A stretch of 64,000 nt of DNA, from the NCBI GenBank assembly GCA_037576215.1, contig JBANDB010000019.1:69501-133500 (forward strand), given 5' to 3'. The stretch comes from Armillaria gallica. Its lineage: Eukaryota > Basidiomycota > Agaricomycetes > Agaricales > Physalacriaceae. Shown here piece by piece: positions 1-13,017 of this stretch. Numbering within the stretch: the first letter of the stretch is position 1; every line of letters starts with the position of its first letter. Below the pieces are notes generated by a model. That model saw nothing but the letters and a program-made list of their open reading frames with translations. It was not told the DNA's origin and did not search any database. The position numbers and the translations under genes were made by a program.

Positions 1-2200
1 TCCACAGCTTGTAAACAGCTCCATTTAAACTACAAGATATAATGGCGCGGTGAGCGTATCGGATTCTGGTATATTATCTCAAACAATTATAGCTTACTGT
101 TGAGATCATGCGATTCATCTCTTGATTCTGTTGTATTACAACACATGAGGACACTTCCAATGCTTCAATTAGCTAAGAGAGGTCAGAGTATCATCTATAC
201 ATGCAGCTTCTATGCAGCCATTGACAGTATCGCAAACATCATCCTGCACAGCACTCTACAGCCTAGAAATTAACATACAACCATAGGTACGATTACAAGC
301 ACATTTTGGTGCAAACCAGCTGGATGGAACTTTCAGTAAAAATCAATGATTCTTGACATACTTCAACATTGGAGCTAGTTGTTCTTCTCGGCACAAGAGA
401 CGTGGGGCATAGTACTGTATAAAACATTATTTCTGCATCAGTTCAAATCGTGTCAAGCTGCAACCTCATCTCAAGTGATGCTTACACAGTTCAATCACCC
501 TCGTCCATGGTGGCAAGAGGTACAGATGCAATACTGTCTTTGAATATAGGTGACTGCATGAGCAGGAGAAGATGGATCCAAGATCCAACCCAAATCTTGG
601 CACAGACCGCATTACCGTTACCTTTTCAAGGTTTGAGGCACTGAGTCTGCCTCCACCACCATCGCACTGCAGTGTGTACCATTCCATATCTTCTGGCTTG
701 GTCTGCGAATGAACTCCTCATTGCTTTTTGTTCAGTGCAGTGATCAATTATCATGAAAGGAGGACTGACAATACGGACACCCCCCGAGTACCCACCGGGC
801 CCTGAGCTATCCTGGTGAACGAAGCATTCTGCAGGTCTCATTCCCATGACACTGCCAGAGGACACTAGTTCAAGGGACGACAGGGACTACGCTATCTTTT
901 CGTCACTCTGAGATCTTGATATGTATTTCGATGCGCATATAGTTAGGCTGGGAGCAGCTCTTACACCTGTTAGACTTTGTTTCTGGGGGATTTTCCGGCT
1001 AGATATAGGTGTACGTCTATAAGAAAGAAAGATGATCAGAAAGTAATTACCTGTAGACCAGGGCGGCTTACATCACTCTTTCAAAGTTGGGCTTGAAGTT
1101 CAACAATCCCCTCATTTGCCCTATTCTATTCTATCCCTCTATGCGGGCCTCTTATGCAGAGCCTGGACACGCATTGGGTTCCACCTCTCCTGCAGGCCCT
1201 AATCAATGTGAGCCATTTGTGAGATGCGACAAGTTATCATTTGGTTGCCAGTTATTCTTTCCATTCTTGATTCACAAAAATTAACTCTAGGCTTTCAGCG
1301 ACGCCTATAAGCATAAGTCTAATGGACAAAAGGACTCGTCTACCCATTGTATCTCTGCCCCCGACATCCACCAGCATTCGTCCTTTATTACATCGCTGTT
1401 CTGTCCTGGACCATTTGCCTTGGAGATGCGCCTGTGAAGGGTCACGAGATTTGCAGCAGCCAATTTTGAATCGTAGTGACCTGAAGAGGATTTGGTGCAG
1501 AGCTTCGAGCTGTCAAGGGGCCGATTTGAACCATCGAGTAGTGATACCTGTTCATCAATCTGAACGTTAGAGATGACCGTAAGAAAATATAAGCTACACA
1601 CTTGACAAGGTACAGTACCCTGCCTGTGTTACTCCAGCCCAAGAACTCAAGCTCAGCTCGTCCAGCTGTATGGCAACTGCACTGAGCAACAAGCCATGAT
1701 ATTTCATGCCAGTATTGACCTCTGCGCAGAATGAAAACTCAGAGGAAACATCAGAAGTGGTACATCTGACTAAGTCGGTAATAAGTTGCAGTCGTGATAT
1801 GCACTGGTGGGTAGTCAGCAGTTCAGTGATATCCGCAAGTGCCTGATTCTTGTTGAACTCGGGTTCACACAAGCATAATGCATGGAAGACTTTGAACATG
1901 TATTTACTTTATTTTGGGAGAGGGGTGAGCTCGAAAGAATACAAAGGACAAATTGACTTAGCAAGGCTGTGGCTAGCGTAAAGAAGACTGACGATGGAAA
2001 CAAATACTCTGGATCAATGTGCTGGATGCATCCGTGTCTAATCATAGCTTTGGTCTGTGCGCAGCAGAAACTGCCGCATTGATTAAGGATCCACACTTCC
2101 GTCCAGACTGTCACCTTCACTGTGCTCCTACTGCCTCACTCTCACTCGTCGATCTCACCAAACCGACTTCTGAACTCTCTTTCCCACACCTTTCTTCAAT
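1..2200. other. No gene recognised
   Basis: Several short open frames exist on both strands, none longer than about 100 codons, and none shows a family motif or a consistent chain of exons. A minus-strand stretch near 466-870 has an acceptable start-like context and a possible donor, but I could not connect it to other exons. I see no transposon ends here. Confidence 0.5.
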
Positions 2201-2220
2201 CTAAGTCCTATGACGAACAT

Positions 2221-3070
2221 TGGCCTAGACGAGAGAGGCAAACTAAAGGCTGCTAGATGGGATTCGTGTTAGAGATGGATAGCTCACCTCGTCGGAGGCC
2301 CGCATCATTGAGGGAGCTATTAGCGTTAGATGGTTACATTCCCTAGGCAGTGCGCATTATGGTAAGGCCTAGCCCTTGTCTGTCTCCAAGGCTCCTCGTC
2401 CTCAACCGCTACAGAAGCTTTCTTCTAATTCCATGAACAAAATGGGTCGGAGGATTATCCGGCCATTTCTTGACAGTCCATATCCTTTGATAGCTCCTTG
2501 TTGTAATTGATGGAGGCCCGAGTGATTGAGCTTGCTGTTGACGTCGAGCGGGTTAGATTGTTAAGCATGGCGAGCACTTGTCTGTCTCTAAGCCTCATCC
2601 TCATGCTTAGCCGCCACAAAGGTTTCCTTCCTTTGATTACATGAATGAATGGGTCAGACCAGAGTACCTGGCCATGTCTTGATGACGCTTCTCTGCATCC
2701 ATCGGCACATGGAGGCCCATGGACGTTGTCTGCACTGACCTCACTATCATCAGTTCTTCCCAAAGGATTTTATGAGATTAATAGCCTCTATTCAGATACG
2801 TTTTCCTTCCATTCATCCAGTTCTATATCTCATGTCTGGTATGCAGAATAGGGCAAGACGATGGACTGATCACCTATGATGCCAACTCGCAGTCTGTACT
2901 TTACTGTGCGTTGACATCCTTTCGTTTAATGACGGGTTTCTGACACACTGTTTGATAGTTTCAATTGTATTTCTGTGCATTGTAATTCAAAGTTCCAAAG
3001 CTTTCTGTCTGCATCGTACCTGGCTGAAATCAGGCGCATGGCACTGAATAATCTGTGATTTAACGTTGTA
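2221..3070. repeat. Segmental duplication, copy 1
   Basis: Shares an interrupted similarity with 4236-4760. Matching words in the same order include the stretch around 'gaacaaaat..gg', 'ctcctcttcctc..tgc' near the middle and 'atttctgtg..tgtaat' followed by 'gca.ggcactgaa' at the end. A third partial repeat of the first module lies inside this copy (about 2300-2460 against 2510-2690). The copies are strongly diverged. The minus strand of the first module can be read as similar short peptides in both copies (about 2455-2763 and 4217-4498), so the unit may be a decayed coding exon, but I do not recognise it. Confidence 0.45.
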
Positions 3071-4235
3071 TGGTCACCTTTTTCATTCGCTACTCAAAAG
3101 TGTGCTTGCTGTGCACCCAATTTCTGCATTGTCCTTGAACATTTGAAGAAAATACTCCGTGTTGTGCAAATCTCACCATATGGATGTCCACGCCATACAA
3201 GTCAAATGCAGGGCTCTAAGTTGCATTGATGCCCTTGGTTCCCCATCAAGGTGTTACATGTGCAGTTAAGCTCAAACCACATTCACCACCGCTGCAAAAT
3301 ATGACCAGGTGAACTACAAAAGGTGATGTTGTTTCCTCATTGCGTGTTATGGCTACACTGCGTGGTGAGACTACATGTATTCTCCCTCTTGGCAGCATCT
3401 ATCTTATAATTTATGGTAGGCTGTTTTGATAACCTCTCACCTGATACCCACATATCAACCCACAGATGGCCTGTAGCCACAGAACAATGTAAGGTTGACG
3501 CTCACCTTTCTGGGCACTTATTTGATGTTGTGCTCTTTCATCTGGATGTGGTCTGCACTGTCCAACGTTCCTCTGCTCTCCTAGCTCTATAGACATCAAA
3601 GCTTGTCCCAAATGTCTACGCACACTGACGTCTGTCTATAGATCTTAAAACTAAAAAAGCTAAGAGTCCCTGGTTCACGATAGCAAGCTTTGTGGAGACA
3701 TCAAACATGATGACTGTCTCTCTAACCATAGCAGGAGAGGCTCTGGTGCAATCGCTAGAACTCTTTCCTGTGATCAGCTGAAGGCTGACTGGTGTTCAAA
3801 GGTACACTCTTTACCTGAGCCATCTCTTCACACTGCTAGCTTTTATTCGTCCGTAGCCCCCCACCCTTGGCATGACCATTTTGTCATCAAATTGAAGTTT
3901 TACAAGAAGGGTCAGACATCTAGGTTCGAATCTCACTGCACCTATGTGAATTCCATCCCATATTCATGGTCGTTCCTCAAGGACCTTAGATGGATTCTTT
4001 CCCATCCATATTCACCATTCCTTATGGTATTGTGTACCATCACCGGGCATGGGTGTCAGGAGGGTCGAGATATCTCCCACTGCATGAAGTCCCGACAGGT
4101 AACCTCCTCCTTTCTTCTTTTAGACTCACGGCTCACCGTCATTTGAACAGTGTGATAATTATCTCCTTAGCATTACTACTGTCTCGCTGGCTGTCTATTA
4201 ATGTGTACTTTCTATTCTAATAAATTTCCCCACAG
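3071..4235. other. No gene recognised
   Basis: Spacer between the two copies of the local duplication. It contains GGTTCGAATC near 3921, which resembles a tRNA B box, but no convincing tRNA cloverleaf surrounds it. No coding frame with recognisable content. Confidence 0.45.
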
Positions 4236-4760
4236 GCTCGTTGTCTCCAAGATTCCCATACGATTGAGCTAGCTATTTGTGTCGGTGACGGATAACTTAT
4301 TGGTGCAGGATGGAGTACATTCTCCAAGCAGTGTTGGAAATGGTGAGCCGTGGTCTTTCTCAAGGCTCTCTCCTCTTCCTCCTTATGCTTTGCCACTGTG
4401 CAGAAGTTTTTGCCTTCTGATTGGTTGAACAAAATCGGCCAGAACTTGTCACCCTTCCTCGATGATGCTCTTCTGCATACATCTACTTTAGATGCCATCC
4501 ACGGTCGTTGCCAGTATCATCTTGATGCGTGATATGTGACGGGTTCGCATACTTCACTGTTCTTTATACCCTTTGACTTAATGACAGCTGCTCTGACTTT
4601 CTGTGTAACGATTTAGATATCATTTCTGTGTGCTGTAATCCAAAATTTCTCGACCCTTCTGATTCCGGTCACGAGTCAAGAATTCAGATGCACGGCACTG
4701 AAAGACCTGCTGTGTGGTCTGTCTTGTTTATCCCACCACTCAACATTGTTTTTGCGAGAT
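4236..4760. repeat. Segmental duplication, copy 2
   Basis: Second copy of the 2221-3070 unit, in the same orientation. It keeps the central module and the 'atttctgtgtgctgtaatcc' and 'gcacggcactgaaagacctg' tail, with many substitutions. It is shorter than copy 1 because copy 1 contains an extra internal repeat. Confidence 0.4.
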
Positions 4761-7700
4761 CAGGTATTAGTGTTATGATTTACTCAAGGGCTTCAGGTAG
4801 CCTTTTCTTTTGCTCTGCAAATCTAACTCTTTTCAATACAGGCTAACTTGATCCCGGGCACATAAATATGACTACTTATGCCCATGCCTGATGTTCTCGC
4901 CATGCATGTCAAACGCAAGTTCTTATGCTTCAGATTCCCCTACATGACCTTCAATCCCTGCCAAGACGTTGGAATGGCTGAAGCGTCGGCTTCAAGTTGC
5001 ACATTATGGTCCTCGTTGTTTCCTCTGACTGCACTGCCCTTCTTTTCAGCCGCGTTTCGTACAATATGTATGGAACAGTTTGCTATCAGTTCTTGCATAG
5101 ATATAAATGTTCAAGTCACCAGCCTATAATAGCCAGCACGAGCCTCTCCATGACAGGCAAGGCCACCAGTGCTTTTCCTTCCACGCGTGAGGTTATACCC
5201 ATATTTTAACATTTGTATCTAGCGATCCGCTCCATTCCGTTGACATAAAAACTTGCTCCAAGCAAATAATCTTCGAAATGTCTTTCAGCGGCATGGATGG
5301 ACTTAGTATCAGTCTGAACCCGACCCATAAACGCCATTGGTCATAGATTGGCATGGTCCTGAGCTGAAAAATGAATGTTCACTGTTTCTCAGTATGAGTG
5401 ATGTCAGGTGATTATCCTTGACAATGTATCAATGGACGAAAGAATTATGGAAGCTACAGCAATGCAATTTCCGAGTATGGGGTCAATGAGTCCCTTGGTG
5501 TATGGATGCCCGCAGTGGGACGTGTACTCACAGGTCCTGGTGCAATGGCCATAACTGTCATAATCATGCTAATGTTTGATTTTTTGAGTCCAGTGTTCAA
5601 ATCAGACTGGAGTACAAGTAACAATGCCCATAAAGGCAGAACAGTATTTACAGTGGTCTTACACTCACTTAAATTTGTGTGCACCTTAAATTGCACACAG
5701 TGAAGAGCCTGCTCCTCGACCAAGTTCTTATACCAGTCATCCTATATATCTAATCCAACTACCATTTACACGGTAGCCAGCCATTTAATTCTGATTTAAG
5801 CTTCTCCTGCCATTAAATTCTTCTGCATGCATATTGCTTTCTTAGAAATATTGGCTACCCTTTCTTGAGAGAATGACACTGTAGCCAATTAATTGATATA
5901 AATTCATAGCATTATGGCTACCCTTCGTGAACTCGACTATCGTCTCCTTTGGAATACTACACCATAGTTATTTCATTATTCATGATATTATATTCACCTA
6001 TGTCACGAAGAGTTGCATAGACACTTTACTGCTGTGAATATCTTTATTCAAGGTAATTGTGCAAGTTTTCAATCTTTGGTGGAGTTAATGGTATCTATGC
6101 TTCTCCAGTGCAATGCTTGACAAAATGCATCTTGTGAAGATCCAGCAGCCAATTGATGCGCACTCTGTATCTTGTTGGGACACGGAAGGCAGCTTTATTG
6201 TGATCAGCCATAACTTCGCTTGGTCAACAATAGGACCTGTTTCATATCAATTTCAAAATCGCTGCTCATCACATTTGTAGCAATGGACATCAATCTTGCA
6301 AGTCAGTGATGCCATCTTTTTTTGTTCATGCTTGCAAACAGTATTCTTTGCTTTTGTTGATCAGGTTCAGTACATGCCAGGAATTAAAATGGACCCTTTT
6401 TTTGGGTACATGGAAGTCTTATAACTACACACCAAATGGCACCTGGGGAGGAACACTTGACTGGGATGCAAATTGTTAGCCTGACCCAACAGTATGGCCC
6501 CTGATGCGCATTAACATTTTTGAGTTCTTTGCAGTGCCCATTTCCTGTCAATTGCTGAACCGGGGACAGAAGAGCCAGTCAAGTTTGGTGCTGTAGATCC
6601 AAATAATTGTTGGAGGATACAGCACATGTTCAACATTACTGCAATGCACCAGTACCCCATACCCGAAGATATGTATACACTAATCGGACCTGAGAAAAAG
6701 TTTTGTCGGCCCATCGAGCATGAGAGCAAGTGCCCAGTACAGTGGGTAGTCAGGCGAAGACTGTCAGATGAGCACTTTGAGAAACTGTCAGTGTTGACAA
6801 TGGTCGGAAAAGTGGCAAAACAAATGTTGGATGTTGCAGGCGGAGAGGAGCGAGTCAATATTCTAGCATAATGTGGGTATACACTTTGTGGTCGTCTTCA
6901 TGCGTCCATATTCCCAACTCAAACAACTGTTGAACACATCACTAGGTTACCAGTTCTACACCCCTACTTTACATTCTCACATTTAACATTTATGCATCAT
7001 GTCTTGTACCCTACCAGATGCGCTGTCAGATTTCATGGTATCCCTGCCCAATAATAAATGGTCATACTGATAAACATGTGGACAAGGTGTATTGTTGCAA
7101 GAAAAGCTGATAGCATGTATTCAATCAAAGATAGTCATCGTAGGGGTGAGGAACTCTAGTGTCAGTATTCATACACTATCAGAGGACGAGATTGAGCCAG
7201 CTGTTATATATGCAAAGTCAAAAATCAATACTCACGGTCGAGCAGGAAATATAGTCAGAGATGAATACTGTCATACCTACGACTGCGCACATTGTAGGGA
7301 ACGAGTAACAAAGCCACGAAACTCTGCTGGATGTTTGGCGAATGCTGCTGCTACTTCAGAGGAACAGAGAGATCCTCACATCCAACTGTCAACAGTTCCA
7401 GGGACATCCCTTTGACTGATGCACAGCTTTACCAATACTCTTTTTCTAATCATAAAATCATCAGCACCTACAACTAAAGGGTGGAGCAAAGTGCCCACCA
7501 CGTTTCACATGATATATCGATCCTGTGTCGTCTTGCCTAGGAGAGTTTATATACTCAATACCGAAAGTGTTGACTCGCACGTTCTCAGGGTCCGGTGTTT
7601 GACAAAATGATGTCAAGCACCAAGCTCTCAATATCAAGGGCAGATACCTGGGGATTTTGAAAGTGCCTCTGTGGCCAACTGTTCGCAGTCCTTCACTCCA

Positions 7701-9356
7701 CTAAGTGTCTTGAATTATGAGCTATTAGGACCATTCAAAACATTTTACAATATACTGTATGCCATGGTTAGTCCTCAGTTCTTGACAAGAAATGAGAAAT
7801 TCACCTCGTAAGGTATCCTATAATGTGGTCCTTTCAATGAGATGTCAAATCTGTAGTGTAAAATTTGTCATTGACTTTGCTCCAACTCTTCCTCTTCAAG
7901 GCAGAATGTGACTCATCGTCACTGAGCGGTAGTGGATTCGTTAGATGGGAAAGCATACTTAGTTCTCAGCCATCCCTCAGAGCTGCCTGGACATCTTTGT
8001 TTTACTGCCACTCAACAAAGCTGCCTGATCCAGCTTGGCGACATGTCGGGAGAGGATAGACATTTTCCAAGGTCAACCGCCTCTCCTCCTCATGGCTGAG
8101 TCTGAGACAATGAATACTCTGTGATGAACTAGGCAAGTCGCACTGAAAGCAAGAGCAAACAGGTCACCAGTATCTGGAGTCTTGGTTCATGCCTGGGAAG
8201 GTAGTTGACAGGCTAAATGGCTGGGAGATAAACATCACCAAGAGATTTCCGAGATGATTTACCTCAGCTTTGGGACACATTGTTATCCTTTAATGGTCAA
8301 CAGATAGCGTTGACATGGAGATTTGAAGTGTGTCATCAGCACGAGTTTTCAGGAGTCTATTCTTCTTTCATTCAAGACCGATACTGGTGAGATAAGTTGA
8401 GGCAAGGTGATATTTAATGATCTGCAGGAGTGAGAGATGGGAATTCGAAAGAAAAACTAACGCGAGGATCAGTCGGCAACTAGATATGAAAGAGTGCATA
8501 TACGTACCTTAAAACATGGGTTCCTAATAGTGCACATCAAGGAGTTGACTATATACACATCTTCGACATCATTAGTTTCTCGCCAAACGACGAGCGCCAG
8601 TTCTAAATTAAACACTATGAGGATGACATAATTCATTCTTGTTCCAAGTTACTGACTTTGCAAACCTTTCTGTGGATTTCCCATACCTGTGGGCAAGGAA
8701 AATATACATGGTGGAGAGGAACATAGCATGGGAAAGACATAGGAGGCAGGGTATCTGATGCGGGTATCAGCATTACCTCTCACGACCATGTAGAAGAGAA
8801 GCATACCTTCGAGATGATAGATAGAGCAAGTGGAGTCACACAGACAGAATGCACTCTTAGACCATATCTCGGAGTAGTACCATACAAGTCTATTAGTGAG
8901 CTGGACATTGAAGCAACATGAGAGCAGATGCACAGAGCCATGGTATCAAGTGAAGCAAATGGAGTGGTGAGCTCTGGAATGATCATGAGGAAAGAATGGA
9001 TGAGTCAAAATGGAGAACCCATACTCTTTGCCATACCATTCCACCTAGACAGAGTATCTGGGAAATTGCAGCAGTCATCACTTGATATCAGAGAGGGTGT
9101 GACATTGAGACCATGCTCTGGTATACCACAAAGAGGAGAAGATTTACTGCTTAGACCATGGAGAAACTGAGTGTAGACATGAGCAAAATAAGCAAGACGG
9201 CCTGGTAGTTGATTGTCAATAAAAAGGCATTGTCCAGGTCCACTGATGCACCATCGGAATGCATCAAGTCAGCTATAATCTACCCCTGCTATATATAAGC
9301 ATCGTCCAGGTTTAATACAATGATCCTGTGTCAAAGAAGAGACCTTGATGAACAGT
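4761..9356. other. No gene recognised; short inverted GTAGCC boxes
   Basis: No reading frame here carries a domain I recognise. Frames of about 80 to 107 codons at 6626-6871 and 7092-7415 on the plus strand are the longest and may be remnants. At 5772-5922 there are two back-to-back inverted pairs of the octamer GGTAGCCA/TGGCTACC (5772, 5852, 5880, 5915; one has T for the first G), possibly the ends of a very short foldback element. A minus-strand frame near 8780-8990 ends at a GTATGC donor-like site but links to nothing. Confidence 0.4.
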
Positions 9357-9364
9357 GAGAGTAC

Positions 9365-10105
9365 TAGTGTTGCTGTGACTCGGCTTATCTCGGCTTAATG
9401 CCGAAGTCAATTTTAGCCAATTTCACATAGCTTGCTCTGACTGCACAATTGTTCAAAATAGCAGATAATCTGAAGTACATATTCACTCACAAGAATTATT
9501 GGTAGTGTTGGTGACAGTGTAGCTGTTCCCTCTGTCCCTCTATCCTCGGTAGTGATTTACAGGGCCAGGCTTGGGCTGGTTTTGAGGGCTTGGGCTTGGC
9601 TTTCATCGGGCCTGGCTTTCAATTTTGCAAGCCCAAGCCCTGAGCCAAAGCCCTATCAGGCTCGGGCCTGGCTTGGGCTCAAGCCAGGGCTTGTAGATAT
9701 GTTTGAAAACATAGTGTCAAAGAGATTTGTAAGCATTAATTCATGTTTTATGAGTTGCAAAGCTTACTAGGTGATCTGAATAGAGATCAAGACTGCAATT
9801 TCTTCTGATTATGACAAGTAGATGTGTATTGAGGTACATTCTGGCACTCTAATATGAAGAATACTACCTTCAATAACCACATAGGTGTGATCTTAAAGCC
9901 CTGACCTGAAGCCCAGGGCTTGGGCTTTCTCAAGTCAAAGCCTGAGCCTGAGCCCTGTATAAGCCCTGTACCAGGGCCAGGCTTTTCAAGGCTTGGCTTG
10001 GCCTGGCTTTCAGGTTTGAGCCAAGCCCTGTAAATTGCTAATCCTCGGCAACTCAAAAGTCGACTTTGGCATTAAGCCGAGATAAGCCAAGTCACGGCAA
10101 CACTA
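9365..10105. mobile_element. hAT-like MITE (outer), with insertion
   Basis: Non-coding element with terminal inverted repeats of about 46 bases beginning TAGTGTTGC at the left end and ending in its complement CAACACTA at the right. The two ends differ at only a few positions, mostly C/T or G/A at CpG. It is flanked by a perfect 8-base direct repeat GAGAGTAC (9357-9364 and 10106-10113). An 8-base duplication with short TIRs is characteristic of hAT superfamily transposons. The element is interrupted by a second element (9550-10040); without it and its duplication the outer element would be about 240 bases. It has no coding capacity, so it depended on a transposase elsewhere. Confidence 0.9.
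9550..10040. mobile_element. hAT-like MITE (inner), nested
   Basis: Inserted inside the 9365-10105 element. Terminal inverted repeats are TAGTGATTTACAGGGC (left) and TAGCAATTTACAGGGC (right, reverse complement); the single dinucleotide difference, TG against CA, is what two independent losses of one CpG would give. The flanking 8-base direct repeat ATCCTCGG is perfect (9542-9549 and 10041-10048). Both arms are packed with variants of GGGCTTGGGC/GCCCAAGCCC in both orientations, the subterminal repeat style expected for transposase binding. No coding sequence. The 8-base duplication again argues for hAT. Confidence 0.9.
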
Positions 10106-10113
10106 GAGAGTAC

Positions 10114-13017
10114 CAAGGCCTCATCTATGGCAACGTTGATGAGTTCACCATTGACTGGCATGATTCCAAGTCCTATGAATATAGGTATTCAGTCATTATG
10201 TCAACCTAATTCCCAATTTTTGATCGTCCAACATGGCATTTGCTGTCACTTCCCACCTGGCTTGGCTGTGGGAACATTTTCACATCCTTCATCATTTTCC
10301 AGGGATTGTCCTTCCCTTTTCGACGCTGCCTGTCTTTGCATTTGCAATTTCAAATTTCCTTCTTTGCTTTGTTCCTTTATCACTTGTGATTGTGTGTCAT
10401 GTTGAGGATTATGGTTTCACAGTCACTGGGCTGACAGTGTAGCCATCTTTTGTTTTACATTATTTTGATTTTTGTATTGATCACTACCACTTCTTGGCTT
10501 CATACCACCACCACCTACATATCTGTCACAAATATATGTTTGTTCGAGCCAGATCCATCATATCCTCTGTGCCTGCCAACATCTATTCTCAACATGTCGT
10601 TTAGGACAAAAGGAACTGAATCTGCTGCTAGCTGAGGATATACTGCAACTCTGTCCCTTCTGGTATGACTCTTAGCTAGATCTCATTAGCACCCTAAATA
10701 AGCATTTGTGTACGCTCTTTCTTTGCTTGATAAATTCCATGTCTCATGCCTTCCTCCAACACTGGCATGATATTTCCAGAAAGGAACTAACTAGGTTGAA
10801 TCATGTAATCTGGAATTGTTGATGCCCCGCCTCACTGCATTGGTGAACTCACAGACTAATGGTGCCCTCATCACAGGATGCAAGGCTGGCTACACAGCCA
10901 TCAATACATGTGACACTTGCTTGGATGTGAACTCCCTGTTTATTGGAAGGGACAACACGACCCTGTTGATTTGGAGATATTCTAGCACACCAGACTCGGA
11001 CAGTGAGTGAAATATTCTTCCGCATGGTCCACAGAGTAAATTTACACTTTTTTTAACTTGATTATTGTCCTCTAATGGCACTGACAGGTGCTGGACACAA
11101 AATCTGCAATAGGTATCAAACATCTGCTCACAGACTGTTGCAAGCTTCAGTTTGTGGGATGTCTAGTTTGATGTTGGTAGGTCTGTCAGCTTGTCAGGTG
11201 ATATATCTGGTGTGCAGTGTGCACAAGGGATGCATAAAAAGAATGCATACTCCTTAGAATACTTCTTTCCCTTCTCATTCTTTCCATTCCCACCTTCCTC
11301 TGCTCTCTCCCTCTTCTTTTCTCAACTCGTATTTTAGCCTCAATGACATATGATGCTATACATTGAGGACATGATGCTCCTTGTCTTGCAGGACGAGCTT
11401 CAGACTTGATGAATATCACCATGTCATGGTCTCATAATGCAAGCAGCACCTGTTTTGGGCACATTCTGTTTGAATCGAGTGCCAAGCGATGACGAGTCCT
11501 TTTCTCCATTGACTGCCAACATCCATATTGACGTCTTGTCTTCAATGGTGACAGTAAGTGCTGTTTCTTTCTCATTTTTTTTCTTTTTCTCACTGCTTGT
11601 CTGTAGTCCACTGCTACCATCAATCTCATTAATCAGTGCTGTGCAATTTTGACTAGCAATGTGAACTTTCTCAAATCTGGTTGTCAGTAATGTTTGCTGA
11701 TGATACTTCTTTAGAAGTCACTCAAAATGTATGAGCGGAATAGGTATGGGAGTAGATGATAAGGTGAATGTAATAATCATGACTAAAACCTCAGTTTCTC
11801 AATTTTACTAGCCTTGCTCCCTGGTGGCTTCCTTAACACTTTATTCACATGAGTTTTGTGCCAGATGGTATGTGGTTTTTACTATCCATCCATTTACCAC
11901 TCATCCTGTATTTCTAGACACCATCAATGAAGACGATGAGGTCAAATACAGAGGCCAGAATGTAAGGCCTGGCATATGATTATTCAGGAAGCATTGGTGC
12001 TAACAGGTCTTTTTCCAAGGTCAAGGATCCTTGTTAGAGTGTATCGGGAGGGGAGGAGAATTTCTGTGGATGCCAGTAAGGTACATACTGTTTACTTCCC
12101 ACTCATTGTGCCTCTGACATGGGCCTAGGATATCCAATGGTACTCAGTCAACAGCTTACCCTTTGCATGCTCCTAGTTCACATACCAACAACCCTGTGTG
12201 AATCTATATAATAAGAGAGGTGGATGATGACAAATAAGCTAAGTTTGAATTTTTTAGCCATTGCCAGACCACAGCTTATTCTGGCTGAGTTTCAACTTTG
12301 CCATGCTGCTATGGTGTGATTCAAGCCTGTCCCCTTTCCTTCTTACTGTTATGATTTATTCACTTTTTGGCTTCATTTCCCACAACGGACTGACCAGACT
12401 GCCAACAGAGAGGCAACCGAGTAGCAGGACAACATTCCCATGTTATCTCTCAATGCTCCCATGCTATCTCTTTGATATGATGTGCTCTCGTAACAACATT
12501 GCATGCTCTGACTTCTGTCAAATACAAGGCGACCCATGTATAAACCCTCACTTGTAGTATTTAAGTAGTAGCTCTCACAGTATATACTCTAGCTTCGAGC
12601 TAACTTTAATCCATACCGAAACTATCACTTAATCTGTGCCTAGAGTTAAGGACTTAGCCTTATCGCCTATCCTTAAGGGACTCATTGGTGACTGCCCGAA
12701 TGTGAGACAGCCGTTGTTTACCCTTGATAGGAGTTCAGGTCTAATACTTACCCTCTGCTCTGTTCCATCCTCCTCTCACAGTGTATCATCTCAGGCAAGC
12801 ATTACAGCCCTTTTACATATAATAAGGACTTTTGGGATCTCTCACAGTACTGTCTATCAATATTTGATTGAAGCTCTTCATTTCTGATTTTCTTTCAGGT
12901 GTTATTGCCTCTTCCTTATACAGTGTTGCTACTATTTCCACCTCTCCATACCCTGTGATGTGTGTACCACTCTTATTTTTCTAAGATCAATACTCACAGC
13001 ATGCTGTTAATAGGTCT
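10114..13017. other. No gene recognised
   Basis: Only short frames without recognisable content. The right part (about 12560-13017) may include the left end of the following Helitron, but no TC start adjacent to an A/T target could be fixed by eye. Confidence 0.4.

Noticed and set aside
3905..3945. tRNA gene around GGTTCGAATC
   Set aside because: Only the B-box-like loop fits; the flanking T-stem does not pair and no A box or acceptor stem could be drawn.
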